54,850 nucleotides of DNA from positions 1-54,850 of the forward strand of contig SVSG01000012.1 in NCBI GenBank assembly GCA_015064415.1. Reading direction: 5' to 3'. This DNA comes from Oscillospiraceae bacterium. GTDB lineage: Bacteria > Bacillota > Clostridia > Oscillospirales > CAG-272. Position numbers and translations under genes: made by a program. Below, one piece after another: positions 24,658 to 32,813 of this stretch. Every line of letters begins with the position of its first letter. The stretch's first letter is position 1. Below the pieces are notes generated by a model that made no database searches, was not told where the DNA came from, and worked only from the letters and a program-made list of their open reading frames with translations.

Positions 24658-24668
24658 CGCTACCCCCC

Positions 24669-24697
24669 TTGACATCCACGGTGTTTTCTGCTATAAT
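24669..24697 (+). promoter_or_regulatory. Consensus promoter of the manganese-export operon
   Basis: TTGACA (24669-24674), 17-base spacer, TATAAT (24692-24697). Transcription starts near 24704, exactly where the riboswitch begins. Confidence 0.9.
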
Positions 24698-24703
24698 TTG
24701 GAG

Positions 24704-24790
24704 AGAATAAGGGAGTAGTCAGCACTCTTGTGATAAGGTCAACATCATGGAAGATAATTCCTGGCTTTATCTTAAATGACGAGACTTATC
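24704..24790 (+). promoter_or_regulatory. yybP-ykoY manganese riboswitch
   Basis: The aptamer shows the family's L1 signature AGGGAGTAGTC (24710-24720) and the partner region GGTCAACATCATGG, with TGACGAGAC closing the junction. P1 pairs ATAAG (24707-24711) with CTTAT (24785-24789). The 3' strand of P1 is part of the 5' arm of the terminator that follows, so Mn2+ binding, which stabilises P1, should prevent termination and switch the exporters on. The context (P-type ATPase then MntP) is exactly what this riboswitch class controls. Confidence 0.85.
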
Positions 24791-24818
24791 TGCAAAAGAG
24801 CAGATAGGTCTATTTTTT
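24783..24818 (+). terminator. Riboswitch-controlled terminator
   Basis: Eleven-pair stem GACTTATCTGC / GCAGATAGGTC with loop AAAAGA, followed by TATTTTTTAT. Its 5' arm overlaps the P1 strand of the aptamer. Confidence 0.85.
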
Positions 24819-24897
24819 ATGCGCAAACCGCCCTTTTACCCTGTTTCCCTGCCCCGCTGTGGGGCTATTATATATTAATTTATAGGAGGAACCCAAA

Positions 24898-27564
24898 TTG
24901 ACACCCCACAATCAGTCGATCGAAGAGGTGCTTTCCACCCTCTCCACTGACAAAGCCCAGGGTCTTTCTTCCGCTGAGGCCGCCGCACGTGTAGAAAAGT
25001 ACGGCGAGAACCGCCTGCGTGAGAAGAAAAAGAAGACCACGCTGCAGCGTTTCTTTGACCAGTTCAAGGATGCCATGATCATCATTCTCTTGATCGCGGC
25101 CGTTGTATCGTTCGTTATGATCTGCATTGAAAAGAACTGGGGCGAGCTGTTCGAGCCCGGTCTCATTCTGCTGATCGTCATTCTGAACGCCGTGATGGGC
25201 GTATATCAGGAGGGCAAGGCGGAAAGAGCACTGGATGCCCTGAAAAACATGTCTGCACCGCACGCCCGTGTGATCCGCGATGGCGTGGAAAAGGTCGTGG
25301 ATGCCGCAGAGCTTGTGCCCGGCGACATCATCAAGCTGGAGGCCGGTGACTTCGTTCCCGCCGACGCACGGCTCTTGCAAAGCGCCAGCTTGAAGTCCGA
25401 GGAGGCAGCCCTTACGGGTGAGTCTGTTCCCTCCGAAAAGGACGCCACCGTGGTGGTGGACGAAAAGGCCCCCATCGGTGACCGCACCAACATGGTGTTC
25501 TCCGGCTGCTCCATCACCTACGGCACCGCCTTGGCCGTGGTGACCGGCACGGGTATGGACACCGAAATGGGTAAGATCGCAGGCCTGCTTGACGGCGAAG
25601 GCGAGACCCAGACCCCCCTGCAGGCAAAGCTTGCTCAGCTTGGCAAATACCTTGGCTTTATGGCTCTGGCCGCCTGTGCCATCATCTTCGTGGTCGGTCT
25701 TTTGAACGGCCTGGAATGGATGCACCTGTTCATGACTGCCGTTTCTCTTGCCGTTTCCGCGATCCCCGAGGGCCTGCCCGCCATCGTGACGATCGTGCTT
25801 TCCATCGGTGTGCAGCGTATGGTAAAGAAGAACGCACTTATTCGCCGTCTGCCCGCCGTGGAAACGCTGGGCGGCGCTTCCGTCATCTGCTCGGATAAGA
25901 CCGGCACCCTGACGCAAAACCGCATGACCCTCACCAAGGCCTACGTGGACGGTGGCGAGGTCGAGCTGATCTCGAACGAAAACTCCGAGCAGATCCGAAA
26001 GCTGCTCAACTACGGCACGCTTTGCTGCGACGGCTCGGTGAACTTCACTGCCGAGGGCGAGCAGCACATCGGTGACCCCACCGAGACCGCCATTGTAGTG
26101 GCTTCCCACAAAAACGGCTTTGAGAAGGATGCGCTGAACGCCAAGTTCCCCCGTCTTGCCGAAATTCCCTTTGACTCTGACCGTAAGCTGATGTCCACCG
26201 TCAACGTGATCGACGGCAAGAAGATCGTTATCGTAAAGGGTGCCTTTGATATGATGGCGACCCGCTGCGTGAAGGGCGATCTGGAAACCGCCAAGCGCGT
26301 GACCAATGAGATGAGCTCGGACGCACTGCGCGTGCTGGCCGTGGCTTACAAGGAGATTGACACAGTGCCCGAAGACCCCACCTCCGAGGAGCTGGAAAAC
26401 GGCCTCACCTTTATGGGTCTTGTCGGCATGATCGACCCGCCCCGTCCCGAGGCACGCGACGCCGTTGCCGTTTGCCGCCGTGCAGGCATCAAGGTCGTGA
26501 TGATCACGGGCGACCACGTGGTGACCGCCTCCGCCATCGCCAAGGATCTTGGCATTCTTGTGGAGGGCGACCGCGCCATCACGGGTGCCGAGCTTGACGC
26601 GATGAACGATGACGAGCTGGACGCTGTGGTTGCAAGCATTTCTGTATACGCTCGTGTATCCCCCGAAAACAAGATCCGCATCGTCAAAGCATGGCAGCGT
26701 AAGGGCCAGGTCGTTTCGATGACGGGTGACGGCGTGAACGACGCGCCCGCCCTCAAGGCCGCCGACATCGGCTGTGCCATGGGTATCACCGGCACCGACG
26801 TGGCCAAGGGCGCTTCCGACATGACGCTGACCGACGACAACTTCGCCACCATCGTGGACGCGGTTGAGGAAGGCCGCGGCATTTACGCCAACATCAAAAA
26901 GGTGGTCGGCTTCCTGCTCAGCACCAACATCGGTGAGGTCTTCACCGTATTCTTCGCCATGCTGATGTGGCACATTTCTCCTCTTCTTTCTATGCAGCTG
27001 CTTTGGATCAACTTGGTCACCGACTCTCTGCCCGCCATCGCCCTTGGCATGGAGGCCGTGGAGAAGGACGTCATGGACCGCAAGCCCAAGCCCAAGGATG
27101 AGGGCATCTTCGCGCACGGTCTTGGCATTCGCGTTGCCATCCAGGGCGTGATGTTCGCCGCGCTCACGCTGATCGGCTTCTGGGTGGGCACCGGGCTCCC
27201 GCTTGCCGACATGTTCAACGGCGTTCTGCTGGATGACGCACACGAGCTGAACCTGATGGGCGGCCAGACGCTGGCATTCATGGTGCTGGCCCTTTGCCAG
27301 ATCGTGCAGGCCTACAACATGCGCTCCGAGCATTCGCTGTTTAAGATCGGTCCGTTCACCAACAAGAACCTCAACCTCGCCGCACTTGCCTCCACCGCAC
27401 TGATGGCATTCGTGCTCTTCGTGCCCGGCGTGCAGGACATCTTCAATCTGGTGTACCTCACTTGGCAGCAGTACCTGATCGGCGTGGGGCTCATTTTCGT
27501 TCCCCTTGTTGTGATGGAGCTTGGCAAGCTGTTCGGCTTTATCAAGCATCACGAGCATAAGTAA
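24898..27564 (+). CDS. P2-type cation ATPase, probably Mn2+/Ca2+ exporter (YoaB-like)
   Basis: An 888-residue P-type ATPase of full length. Visible motifs: N-terminal cation ATPase domain, TGES in the actuator domain (about 174), IPEGLPA in M4 (about 289-295), phosphorylation site DKTGTLT with Asp333, KGAFDMM in the nucleotide domain, DPPRPEA, TGDGVNDAP (about 608), and ten membrane segments. M4 and M6 (NIGEV, LLWINLVTDSLPA) fit the P2A (SERCA-like) group. The start is TTG at 24898 with AGGAGG 8 bases upstream. Control by a manganese riboswitch and the MntP gene downstream indicate Mn2+ export, as for Lactococcus YoaB; Ca2+ transport cannot be excluded from sequence. Confidence 0.92.
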   Translation: MTPHNQSIEEVLSTLSTDKAQGLSSAEAAARVEKYGENRLREKKKKTTLQRFFDQFKDAMIIILLIAAVVSFVMICIEKNWGELFEPGLILLIVILNAVMGVYQEGKAERALDALKNMSAPHARVIRDGVEKVVDAAELVPGDIIKLEAGDFVPADARLLQSASLKSEEAALTGESVPSEKDATVVVDEKAPIGDRTNMVFSGCSITYGTALAVVTGTGMDTEMGKIAGLLDGEGETQTPLQAKLAQLGKYLGFMALAACAIIFVVGLLNGLEWMHLFMTAVSLAVSAIPEGLPAIVTIVLSIGVQRMVKKNALIRRLPAVETLGGASVICSDKTGTLTQNRMTLTKAYVDGGEVELISNENSEQIRKLLNYGTLCCDGSVNFTAEGEQHIGDPTETAIVVASHKNGFEKDALNAKFPRLAEIPFDSDRKLMSTVNVIDGKKIVIVKGAFDMMATRCVKGDLETAKRVTNEMSSDALRVLAVAYKEIDTVPEDPTSEELENGLTFMGLVGMIDPPRPEARDAVAVCRRAGIKVVMITGDHVVTASAIAKDLGILVEGDRAITGAELDAMNDDELDAVVASISVYARVSPENKIRIVKAWQRKGQVVSMTGDGVNDAPALKAADIGCAMGITGTDVAKGASDMTLTDDNFATIVDAVEEGRGIYANIKKVVGFLLSTNIGEVFTVFFAMLMWHISPLLSMQLLWINLVTDSLPAIALGMEAVEKDVMDRKPKPKDEGIFAHGLGIRVAIQGVMFAALTLIGFWVGTGLPLADMFNGVLLDDAHELNLMGGQTLAFMVLALCQIVQAYNMRSEHSLFKIGPFTNKNLNLAALASTALMAFVLFVPGVQDIFNLVYLTWQQYLIGVGLIFVPLVVMELGKLFGFIKHHEHK

Positions 27565-27572
27565 ACAAACCG

Positions 27573-27607
27573 TTCCGTGGCAGATGCCGTTTGGCATCTG
27601 CCCGGAA
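27573..27607 (+). promoter_or_regulatory. Intercistronic hairpin between the ATPase gene and mntP
   Basis: Ten-pair perfect stem GGCAGATGCC / GGCATCTGCC with a GTTT loop, extended outward by TTCCG / CGGAA across one unpaired base. There is no T-run after it, so it more likely protects or separates mRNA segments than terminates. Confidence 0.6.
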
Positions 27608-27639
27608 TTTGCATTATAGGACAATTTCGGAGTGTTAAA

Positions 27640-28260
27640 ATGATCAACGTAACGCTTTTACTGACCGCCGCGGGGCTTGGTGCAGGGCTTGCAATGGATG
27701 CCTTTTCCGTCTCGCTTGCCGATGGATTGCACGAGCCGCGTATGAAGCTCCCGCGCCTTTGCGCGATCGCTGCTACCTTTGCGCTGTTTCAGTTCGCCAT
27801 GCCGATGATCGGCTGGCTGCTGGTATCTACTGCGGCAAGCTACTTCACTGCCTTTCAGCCCTTTATCCCCTACATCGCCCTGGCACTGTTGCTTTTTATC
27901 GGCGGCAAAATGCTTTGGGAGGGCGTTCATTCCTGCAAGTGCGAGCTGAAGGAAAATGAGGACGGCGAGCAGGTGCTTGTTTGTGACTGCACCACGCGCC
28001 TTGGCTTTGGCTCCCTGCTTTTGCAAGGCGTGGCAACCTCTATTGATGCGCTTTCCGTTGGCTTTACCATCGCGGATTATACCCCCCTGCAGGCATTTGT
28101 GTCCTGCCTTGTCATCGGCGTGCTGACCTTCGGCATTTGCTTTGCCGGTATTCTGATCGGCAAAAAGTTCGGCACCAAATTAGAGGGTAAGGCCGCGATC
28201 TTCGGCGGCGTGATCCTGATCGCCATCGGCATTGAGATCTTCCTTACCGGTATTCTGTAA
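27640..28260 (+). CDS. mntP: Manganese efflux pump MntP
   Basis: A 206-residue membrane protein with six hydrophobic segments and the two repeat halves of the family. The first repeat has GLAMDAFSVSLADG near residue 17, the second ATSIDALSVGFTIA near residue 130; the Asp residues in MDA and IDA line the transport path. A charged, Cys-containing loop (CKCELKENEDGE, VCDC) separates the halves. The start at 27640 has CGGAG 8 bases upstream. It is second in the operon behind the Mn riboswitch and P-type ATPase, giving the cell two export routes from one Mn-induced transcript. Confidence 0.93.
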   Translation: MINVTLLLTAAGLGAGLAMDAFSVSLADGLHEPRMKLPRLCAIAATFALFQFAMPMIGWLLVSTAASYFTAFQPFIPYIALALLLFIGGKMLWEGVHSCKCELKENEDGEQVLVCDCTTRLGFGSLLLQGVATSIDALSVGFTIADYTPLQAFVSCLVIGVLTFGICFAGILIGKKFGTKLEGKAAIFGGVILIAIGIEIFLTGIL

Positions 28261-28262
28261 GT

Positions 28263-28300
28263 AAAACGGGTGAGCGTGGCTCCCCCGTTTTGATTTTTTT
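28263..28300 (+). terminator. Terminator of the manganese operon
   Basis: Arms AAAACGGG and CCCGTTTT around an inner AGC/GCT pairing, followed by GATTTTTTT. Confidence 0.75.
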
Positions 28301-28310
28301 GGTAAAGGCC

Positions 28311-28339
28311 TTGATATTTCCTTGTGCTTGTGCTATAAT
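28311..28339 (+). promoter_or_regulatory. Promoter of the structured RNA
   Basis: TTGATA (28311-28316), 17-base spacer, TATAAT (28334-28339). The predicted start at about 28346 is the first base of the long closing helix, so the RNA begins flush with its own stem. Confidence 0.8.
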
Positions 28340-28345
28340 AAAAGT

Positions 28346-28538
28346 GCCAAACAAATTTCATAAGCATCTGCGCAAGGGATATTTTTCTTTTTCAAAGGGA
28401 AAGCTATACCCTTTTTTCGTCGTACACAATCGCTCGGTGGATTCGGCAAAAATGCAACCTCCGCGGGTGATTGTATAAGGATTTATCCTTTGCTTTGCTT
28501 GAAATTTGTTTGGCGACAATCGGAGCTTGCATTTTTCG
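28346..28538 (+). ncRNA. Long structured RNA with alternative folds (unknown class)
   Basis: Helices read directly: P1 pairs 28346-28359 with 28501-28514 (14 perfect pairs), continued after a 2-base bulge by AAGC/GCTT (28362-28365 with 28497-28500). P2 pairs 28372-28381 with 28484-28493 (10 pairs, one G-U). P3 is AAAGGG/CCCTTT (28394-28414). P4 is ACAATC/GATTGT (28426-28431 with 28469-28474) plus further pairs. An alternative helix is possible: 28448-28463 pairs with 28521-28536 (15 pairs, one mismatch), and a second ACAATC at 28516-28521 competes for GATTGT. Size and closing-stem layout recall 6S RNA; position before a gene suggests a riboswitch or attenuator. I cannot assign a known class. 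Confidence 0.7.
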
Positions 28539-28568
28539 GTGCGTCAGCTTCGGTTGGCGCACTTTTTT
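28539..28568 (+). terminator. UUCG-capped terminator between the structured RNA and the lipoprotein gene
   Basis: Ten-pair stem GTGCGTCAGC / GTTGGCGCAC (two G-U pairs) closed by a UUCG tetraloop and followed by TTTTTT. It ends 21 bases before the next start codon, so it either ends a stand-alone RNA or acts as an attenuator. Confidence 0.85.
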
Positions 28569-28589
28569 GATAGCAAAGGAGGATCCACC

Positions 28590-30302
28590 ATGAAAACACG
28601 CATCACCGCCCTGCTTTTGAGTTGCGCCTTATTGCTTGCACTGGGTGCCTGCACCGATCCGCCGCAAGGGGCGAAAAGCTATGACAAATTTTACTACGTC
28701 GTGCTGAACAGCGAGCATCTGTCAAAAGAGGACACCCTTGCCATACAGACGTTGCTTTCCGCATACGACGCGCACGAGATCGTTTGGATAGATGCCAAGG
28801 ATTGCACCGATGCCCCGTCGCTTTACGAAAAGCTGAAGACAGATCGCACCACGCGCCAAAATACCTTGGACGGTATCCTGCTTCTCGGCACGTCGCAGGC
28901 GGTACCCGCCTTTTGGCTTGGCGACAAGGTTGCCTTGCGGGAGGGCTTTGCCACGGGCGATGCCTTTGCATCTGATTACTTTTACGGCAATTTTGAAAAC
29001 GATGCAAGTGCGCTTCAAAATTTCAGCGTGGCAGATTATTTTGCGGGCGACAAGAAGCTTGATTTCACGCCCGCGTGGCGCGTTTGCCGTCTCACGCTGG
29101 GATACGGCGAATACACCGATTACGTGGAGAATTATCAGGCATATTGGAAGGGCGCGGACAGCGCCGTACCGCTTCCCGTTTGCTTCGCTAACTCCATCTT
29201 TGCGCACGGCGGCACGGGCGTGGACGATATGTCCGTGTTCCTTGACCGCGCCGTCAAGGAATGGAAGATCCTCGACCGCGCCAATCTCTATGCCAATCAA
29301 CAAGGTGACCACCCCTCCTCCACCGCTACAACAAAGGATTGCACCACAAAGGCAATGGTGCAGGAAAACAAGGGCGGCGTGTGCGAATTTTACTTTTCGG
29401 GGCACGGTAGCCGCGCGGAGCTGTTCCGCACCGTATGGGAGGGCGAGAAATGCTCTTATACTGCACTCCTCGACTGGAATAATATTCACTCGGTTCTTGG
29501 CAAAAATCCTTATTTTTTGAACGTCTGGGCCTGCAACACCGCCGAAGGACTGGATCAAAATCTTGTTCGTATCGCCCTGCAAAACGGTTGCCTTGGTGCC
29601 CTTGCCCCTACGGCAGAATTCAACAACAACGGCGTTTCCTGCCTTGCCGATGCCGAGCAAATGCGACAAAACGGCAATTTCTTTTATTTCTATCACACCT
29701 ACCTTACCGCGCGACACGAGGGAATGCCGCGCACACACGCCATTTTGGCGGCACAGCAAAAAATGGCAAGCGCACTGCAAGAGCTTTCGCAAAAGCCCCT
29801 TGATTACGCGCAAAATTATCAGATGGCCTATGCCAATTTGCTTTCCTGCGCAAATATCGGCGTGCCGGAACCGGACGCCGGCGCACTTGTGAGCGCCACG
29901 GCCACCGAGCTCCCCCATGCCACGTCGGCACCCGTGTCAAAAGAGCACGTCTCCATCACCACTGGCACGGAAAACGGCGAGAAGATCGCACTTACGGCCA
30001 CGTTGAAAAAAAGTGCGGGGAGCATCCCGCTTCAGTTGGAAAAAGCGGAAGCCACCCTTTTGGATAACGGCGCGGTGCGCTTCATCGTTACCCTTTCGCC
30101 GCAAGCTCATTTGACGTTACAACTGCTGCAAAACGAGCAGACCTATCTCTCTCGCGCGACCTATCACGTATTCCGCGCCGAGCGCACCGAGCTTGTGTTT
30201 GACCTATCCCATGATCTGTGGGCGGGTGACAGTATTATTTTAGCGTTCAAATCCCCCACCGGTACGGGATTTGCAATGTGGGAGCTTTCGCAGATCCCAT
30301 AA
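28590..30302 (+). CDS. Lipoprotein with clan CD (caspase/gingipain-like) peptidase motifs
   Basis: A 570-residue lipoprotein: signal peptide and lipobox LALGAC (Cys about 22). The central domain has the two hallmarks of clan CD cysteine peptidases: a hydrophobic strand ending YFSGHG (His272) and a second ending LNVWACNT (Cys315), followed by GCLGALAPTAEF, as in C25/caspase-like folds. An N-terminal Rossmann-like part (YVVLNSEHLS, DGILLLGTSQAVPAF) fits the gingipain-type layout. The C-terminal about 130 residues are beta-rich. It would act outside the membrane. AAAGGAGG precedes the ATG; a UUCG terminator and structured RNA precede it, and a small membrane protein follows 20 bases downstream. 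Substrate unknown; enzymatic activity is inferred from motifs only. Confidence 0.72.
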   Translation: MKTRITALLLSCALLLALGACTDPPQGAKSYDKFYYVVLNSEHLSKEDTLAIQTLLSAYDAHEIVWIDAKDCTDAPSLYEKLKTDRTTRQNTLDGILLLGTSQAVPAFWLGDKVALREGFATGDAFASDYFYGNFENDASALQNFSVADYFAGDKKLDFTPAWRVCRLTLGYGEYTDYVENYQAYWKGADSAVPLPVCFANSIFAHGGTGVDDMSVFLDRAVKEWKILDRANLYANQQGDHPSSTATTKDCTTKAMVQENKGGVCEFYFSGHGSRAELFRTVWEGEKCSYTALLDWNNIHSVLGKNPYFLNVWACNTAEGLDQNLVRIALQNGCLGALAPTAEFNNNGVSCLADAEQMRQNGNFFYFYHTYLTARHEGMPRTHAILAAQQKMASALQELSQKPLDYAQNYQMAYANLLSCANIGVPEPDAGALVSATATELPHATSAPVSKEHVSITTGTENGEKIALTATLKKSAGSIPLQLEKAEATLLDNGAVRFIVTLSPQAHLTLQLLQNEQTYLSRATYHVFRAERTELVFDLSHDLWAGDSIILAFKSPTGTGFAMWELSQIP

Positions 30303-30322
30303 TTCAAAATTGGAGGCCACCT

Positions 30323-30874
30323 ATGACACCGCAAAGAAGAGCATTTATTCACCGCACGTTTGTCTTTTTGCTGCTTACCGTGATCGCGCACGCTGTCGCG
30401 GATCTTTTCTACATCGTGATGCTGGCCGCTCCGGTGCAGCAATCGCTCGCCTATCCCGACCACACGCCGATGATCATGGTGATCTGCTTTTCCTTGGCGC
30501 TTTTCTTGATTTTCACCATATTTCTTGCCGTCACCTTCGCGCGAAACGGCGAGGAGCGCAGAAAATATCAAGCACTGCTGAAGGAACACCCCTTCACGCT
30601 TTCGCAGAACTTCAAATACCTTTACAAGGACGCGTTGCATCGCACGGTAATCTATGCGATCTTTCAGCTCCCCTTCGTGATCTTTTATTCCGCCTTCGGC
30701 TTCAGCTACGGGCCCATGACGGGCTTTGAGCGCTTCTATATCCTTGACGTTGCCTTTTATGAGATCACACAGGTCTCCGTGCTCGGATTTCTCCTGAACG
30801 GTATGCTGTTTTTCGCCCTTTCCCTCCTCACAAAGCTGTTTGTGCTTCACCTTTGGAAAAAGGAAGCGTTATAA
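30323..30874 (+). CDS. Small integral membrane protein of unknown function
   Basis: A 183-residue protein with four hydrophobic segments (FVFLLLTVIAHAVADLFYIVML, IMVICFSLALFLIFTIFLAV, VIYAIFQLPFVIFYSAFG, VLGFLLNGMLFFALSLL) and a basic N-terminus. A charged stretch between segments 2 and 3 (RNGEERRKYQALLKEHP) probably faces the cytosol. No family recognised. TGGAGG is 8 bases before the ATG. It is co-transcribed with the caspase-like lipoprotein and could help it in the membrane, but this is only a positional guess. Confidence 0.7.
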   Translation: MTPQRRAFIHRTFVFLLLTVIAHAVADLFYIVMLAAPVQQSLAYPDHTPMIMVICFSLALFLIFTIFLAVTFARNGEERRKYQALLKEHPFTLSQNFKYLYKDALHRTVIYAIFQLPFVIFYSAFGFSYGPMTGFERFYILDVAFYEITQVSVLGFLLNGMLFFALSLLTKLFVLHLWKKEAL

Positions 30875-30875
30875 A

Positions 30876-30915
30876 AAAATATGCGCCCCGACTGCAGTCG
30901 GGGCGCATATTTTAT
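30876..30915. terminator. Bidirectional terminator
   Basis: Perfect palindrome with arms ATATGCGCCCCGACTG and its complement, flanked by A7 on the left and TTTTATT on the right; serves the 30323 gene (plus) and queT (minus). Confidence 0.85.
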
Positions 30916-31430
30916 TCTTCATTCATATACTTGCGGGCATTGTCACCAAACAACTGGCGACGGTGCTTTTGCAGGGCAAAAAGCAGTACCGGCCCCAGTA
31001 CACCGACCGACAGCACCTCTCCCACAAAAACGGTAAGAAAAAGGAACGGGAACGCCACGTCGGTCTGGAAATATGCATAGCGCAACACAAAGGGCACGAT
31101 CACCGTATTTGCCAAAATGGGCGGTAACGGTGTGAGAAAACGCCACTTTTTGAGAAGGCGCGTGCCAATGGCTCCAAGGAGTGTGGCCAGCGTGCCGAAC
31201 AGGATATCCAGCACGTGCGCCCCCGTGAAAACGTTGGCAAGCAAGCACCCAAGGGTGACGCCGGGCACGGCGGCTGAGGTGAAATACGGCAGGATGCAAA
31301 GTGCCTCGGAAAGTCGCACCTGAATGACGTTTTGCCCGGATAGCCCCAGCATTGCCGAAAAGTAGGTCAGCACAACGTAAAGTGCGGCGATCACCGCCGC
31401 GTGAACGAGGAAACGGGTCTTGTTTTTCAT
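30912..31430 (-). CDS. queT: QueT-type ECF transporter S component (queuosine precursor uptake)
   Basis: A 172-residue membrane protein with five to six hydrophobic segments. I recognise the QueT pattern: VIAALYVVLTYFSAMLGLSG, VQVRLSEALCILPYFT, AVPGVTLGCLLANVFTG, LDILFGTLATLLGA and ILANTVIVPFVL. QueT proteins are substrate-binding subunits that dock onto a shared energy-coupling module (EcfA/A'/T, not in this window) to import queuosine precursors. A preQ1-I riboswitch in the leader supports the assignment independently. The ATG is 8 bases after GGGAG, which the riboswitch can mask. Confidence 0.9.
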   Translation of the reverse strand: MKNKTRFLVHAAVIAALYVVLTYFSAMLGLSGQNVIQVRLSEALCILPYFTSAAVPGVTLGCLLANVFTGAHVLDILFGTLATLLGAIGTRLLKKWRFLTPLPPILANTVIVPFVLRYAYFQTDVAFPFLFLTVFVGEVLSVGVLGPVLLFALQKHRRQLFGDNARKYMNEE

Positions 31431-31440
31431 GGTTTTACTC

Positions 31441-31481
31441 TCCCTAGTTTTGTTTTAAGTGAGGATGGTTACGAACTCACT
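31441..31481 (-). promoter_or_regulatory. preQ1-I riboswitch
   Basis: Minus strand: stem GTGAG / CTCAC enclosing a TTCGTAACCATC loop, then an A-rich tail ending AAAACTAGGGAG. This matches the preQ1-I (class I) consensus, in which the tail pairs with the loop as a pseudoknot. The tail runs straight into the GGGAG ribosome binding site of queT, so control is at translation: preQ1 bound, uptake off. Confidence 0.88.
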
Positions 31482-31501
31482 TGCGGAAATCCGCTTGCTA
31501 T

Positions 31502-31530
31502 ATTTTAGCAGAAAAACACTTGTTTGTCAA
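31502..31530 (-). promoter_or_regulatory. Promoter of queT, overlapping the folC stop codon
   Basis: TTGACA (31525-31530), 17-base spacer, TAAAAT (31502-31507). The -35 box contains the stop codon of folC, and no terminator separates the genes, so read-through from folT-folC is also likely. Confidence 0.8.
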
Positions 31531-32813
31531 GCATCGATCAGCCCCATTTTTTCAAGGGCGTCCGTGACCTCGACGTACATATACAGCGACCCGAGCGAGA
31601 AAAGCGGCGTGCCCGTCTCGCGCGCGTATGCGACGGCGGCGGCAACGGCCTCCTCCACGGTATCGTGTGCGCTTGCCTCGACGCCTGCCTTTTGATACAC
31701 GGTGGCGTAATCGGCGGCGGCAAGCGAACGGGGGTTATTCGGTGTCAACGTGAAAACACGGCAGGTAAGGGGCGCGAGCGTTGCCACCATGTCGGTATAA
31801 TCCTTATCCGCCATCACGCCCGTCAAAAGGGCAACGGGTCTGTCGGGAAAATAATGTCTGATGCCCTTGGCGGCGGCGGCGATCCCCTCCGGATTGTGGG
31901 CGCCGTCCGAAAAAATGAGGGGCGTATCGCACAATTTTTCAAATCTGCCGCGCCAGCGTACTGCGGCAAGACCTGCAAGCTCGGCTTCTTTAGAAATAGA
32001 AAGCCCGCGCGTGCGCAACACGTCAAGCGTGGTCAGCACCGTGGCAAGGTTTTGCGGCTGATAGGTGCCGAGCAGCGGAATGTGCACGTCCGTGTGCGCG
32101 CCATAGTCCACCAGCGTGCCGGAAAAGGTCATTTCCTTCACCGTCATCGAGGTGTCCTCGGCGGCGAAAAAGGCAGAGCCCATTTCACGCGCCTTGTTTT
32201 CGATCACGGCGCGCGCGCCTTTGTCGTAGCCACCCCAGATCACGGGACAGCCCGCCTTGACGATCCCCGCCTTCTCGGCGGCGATCTTTTCCACCGTGTC
32301 CCCAAGGAACGCGGTGTGGTCCATCGCGATGCCCGTGATCACACAGGCAAGCGGATCCCGGATGACGTTGGTAGAGTCCAATCGACCGCCCATACCTGTC
32401 TCCAGCACCACCACGTCACACTTTTCCTTGAGAAAATGCACAAGCCCGATGGCGGTGATCAGCTCAAACTCAGTGGGGGCGTCCGCCATACTTTGCGCAA
32501 AGGGGCGCACGATCTCGGTGGCCGCCGCCAGATCCCCATCCGAGATCGGCTTGCCGCACACGCAAATGCGCTCGTTAAAATGCTTGATATAGGGGGAAAC
32601 GAAAAGCCCCGTTTTGTACCCCGCCGCGCGCAACACGCTTTCCAGCATAGCAGAGTTCGAGCCCTTGCCGTTTGTGCCCGCAATATGGATAAATCTGAGC
32701 CCGTTCTGGGGGTTATTCAATTTTTCAAGCAGCTCCGTGATGCGTGCAAGGCCGGGGCGGCTTCCCTTCCACACAACGGAGTGGATATATTCCAGCGCTT
32801 GTTCGTAGGTCAT
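31527..32813 (-). CDS. folC: Folylpolyglutamate synthase / dihydrofolate synthase
   Basis: A 428-residue Mur-ligase-fold enzyme that adds glutamate to folates. ATP-binding loop GTNGKGS at 46-52, FVSPYIKHFNERI, the FELITAIGLVHFLKEKCDVVVLETGMGGRLDSTNV block typical in order of FolC (Glu and His/Lys metal and phosphate positions), AMDHTAFLG with the conserved His, and SDGAHNPEG in the C-terminal domain. Length is normal for the family. The start at 32813 overlaps the folT stop by 4 bases; the longer upstream frame simply runs through folT antisense to its frame. Imported folate is thus retained by glutamylation in the same operon. Confidence 0.93.
   Translation of the reverse strand: MTYEQALEYIHSVVWKGSRPGLARITELLEKLNNPQNGLRFIHIAGTNGKGSNSAMLESVLRAAGYKTGLFVSPYIKHFNERICVCGKPISDGDLAAATEIVRPFAQSMADAPTEFELITAIGLVHFLKEKCDVVVLETGMGGRLDSTNVIRDPLACVITGIAMDHTAFLGDTVEKIAAEKAGIVKAGCPVIWGGYDKGARAVIENKAREMGSAFFAAEDTSMTVKEMTFSGTLVDYGAHTDVHIPLLGTYQPQNLATVLTTLDVLRTRGLSISKEAELAGLAAVRWRGRFEKLCDTPLIFSDGAHNPEGIAAAAKGIRHYFPDRPVALLTGVMADKDYTDMVATLAPLTCRVFTLTPNNPRSLAAADYATVYQKAGVEASAHDTVEEAVAAAVAYARETGTPLFSLGSLYMYVEVTDALEKMGLIDA

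Noticed and set aside
27573-27607. Terminator between the ATPase gene and mntP
   Set aside because: The stem is strong but no T-run follows, so I describe it as an intercistronic hairpin instead.
24880-27624. 914-residue minus-strand open frame
   Set aside because: Lies opposite the P-type ATPase, whose motifs are unmistakable; the antisense product is His/Gly-rich low-complexity-like and has no ribosome binding site.
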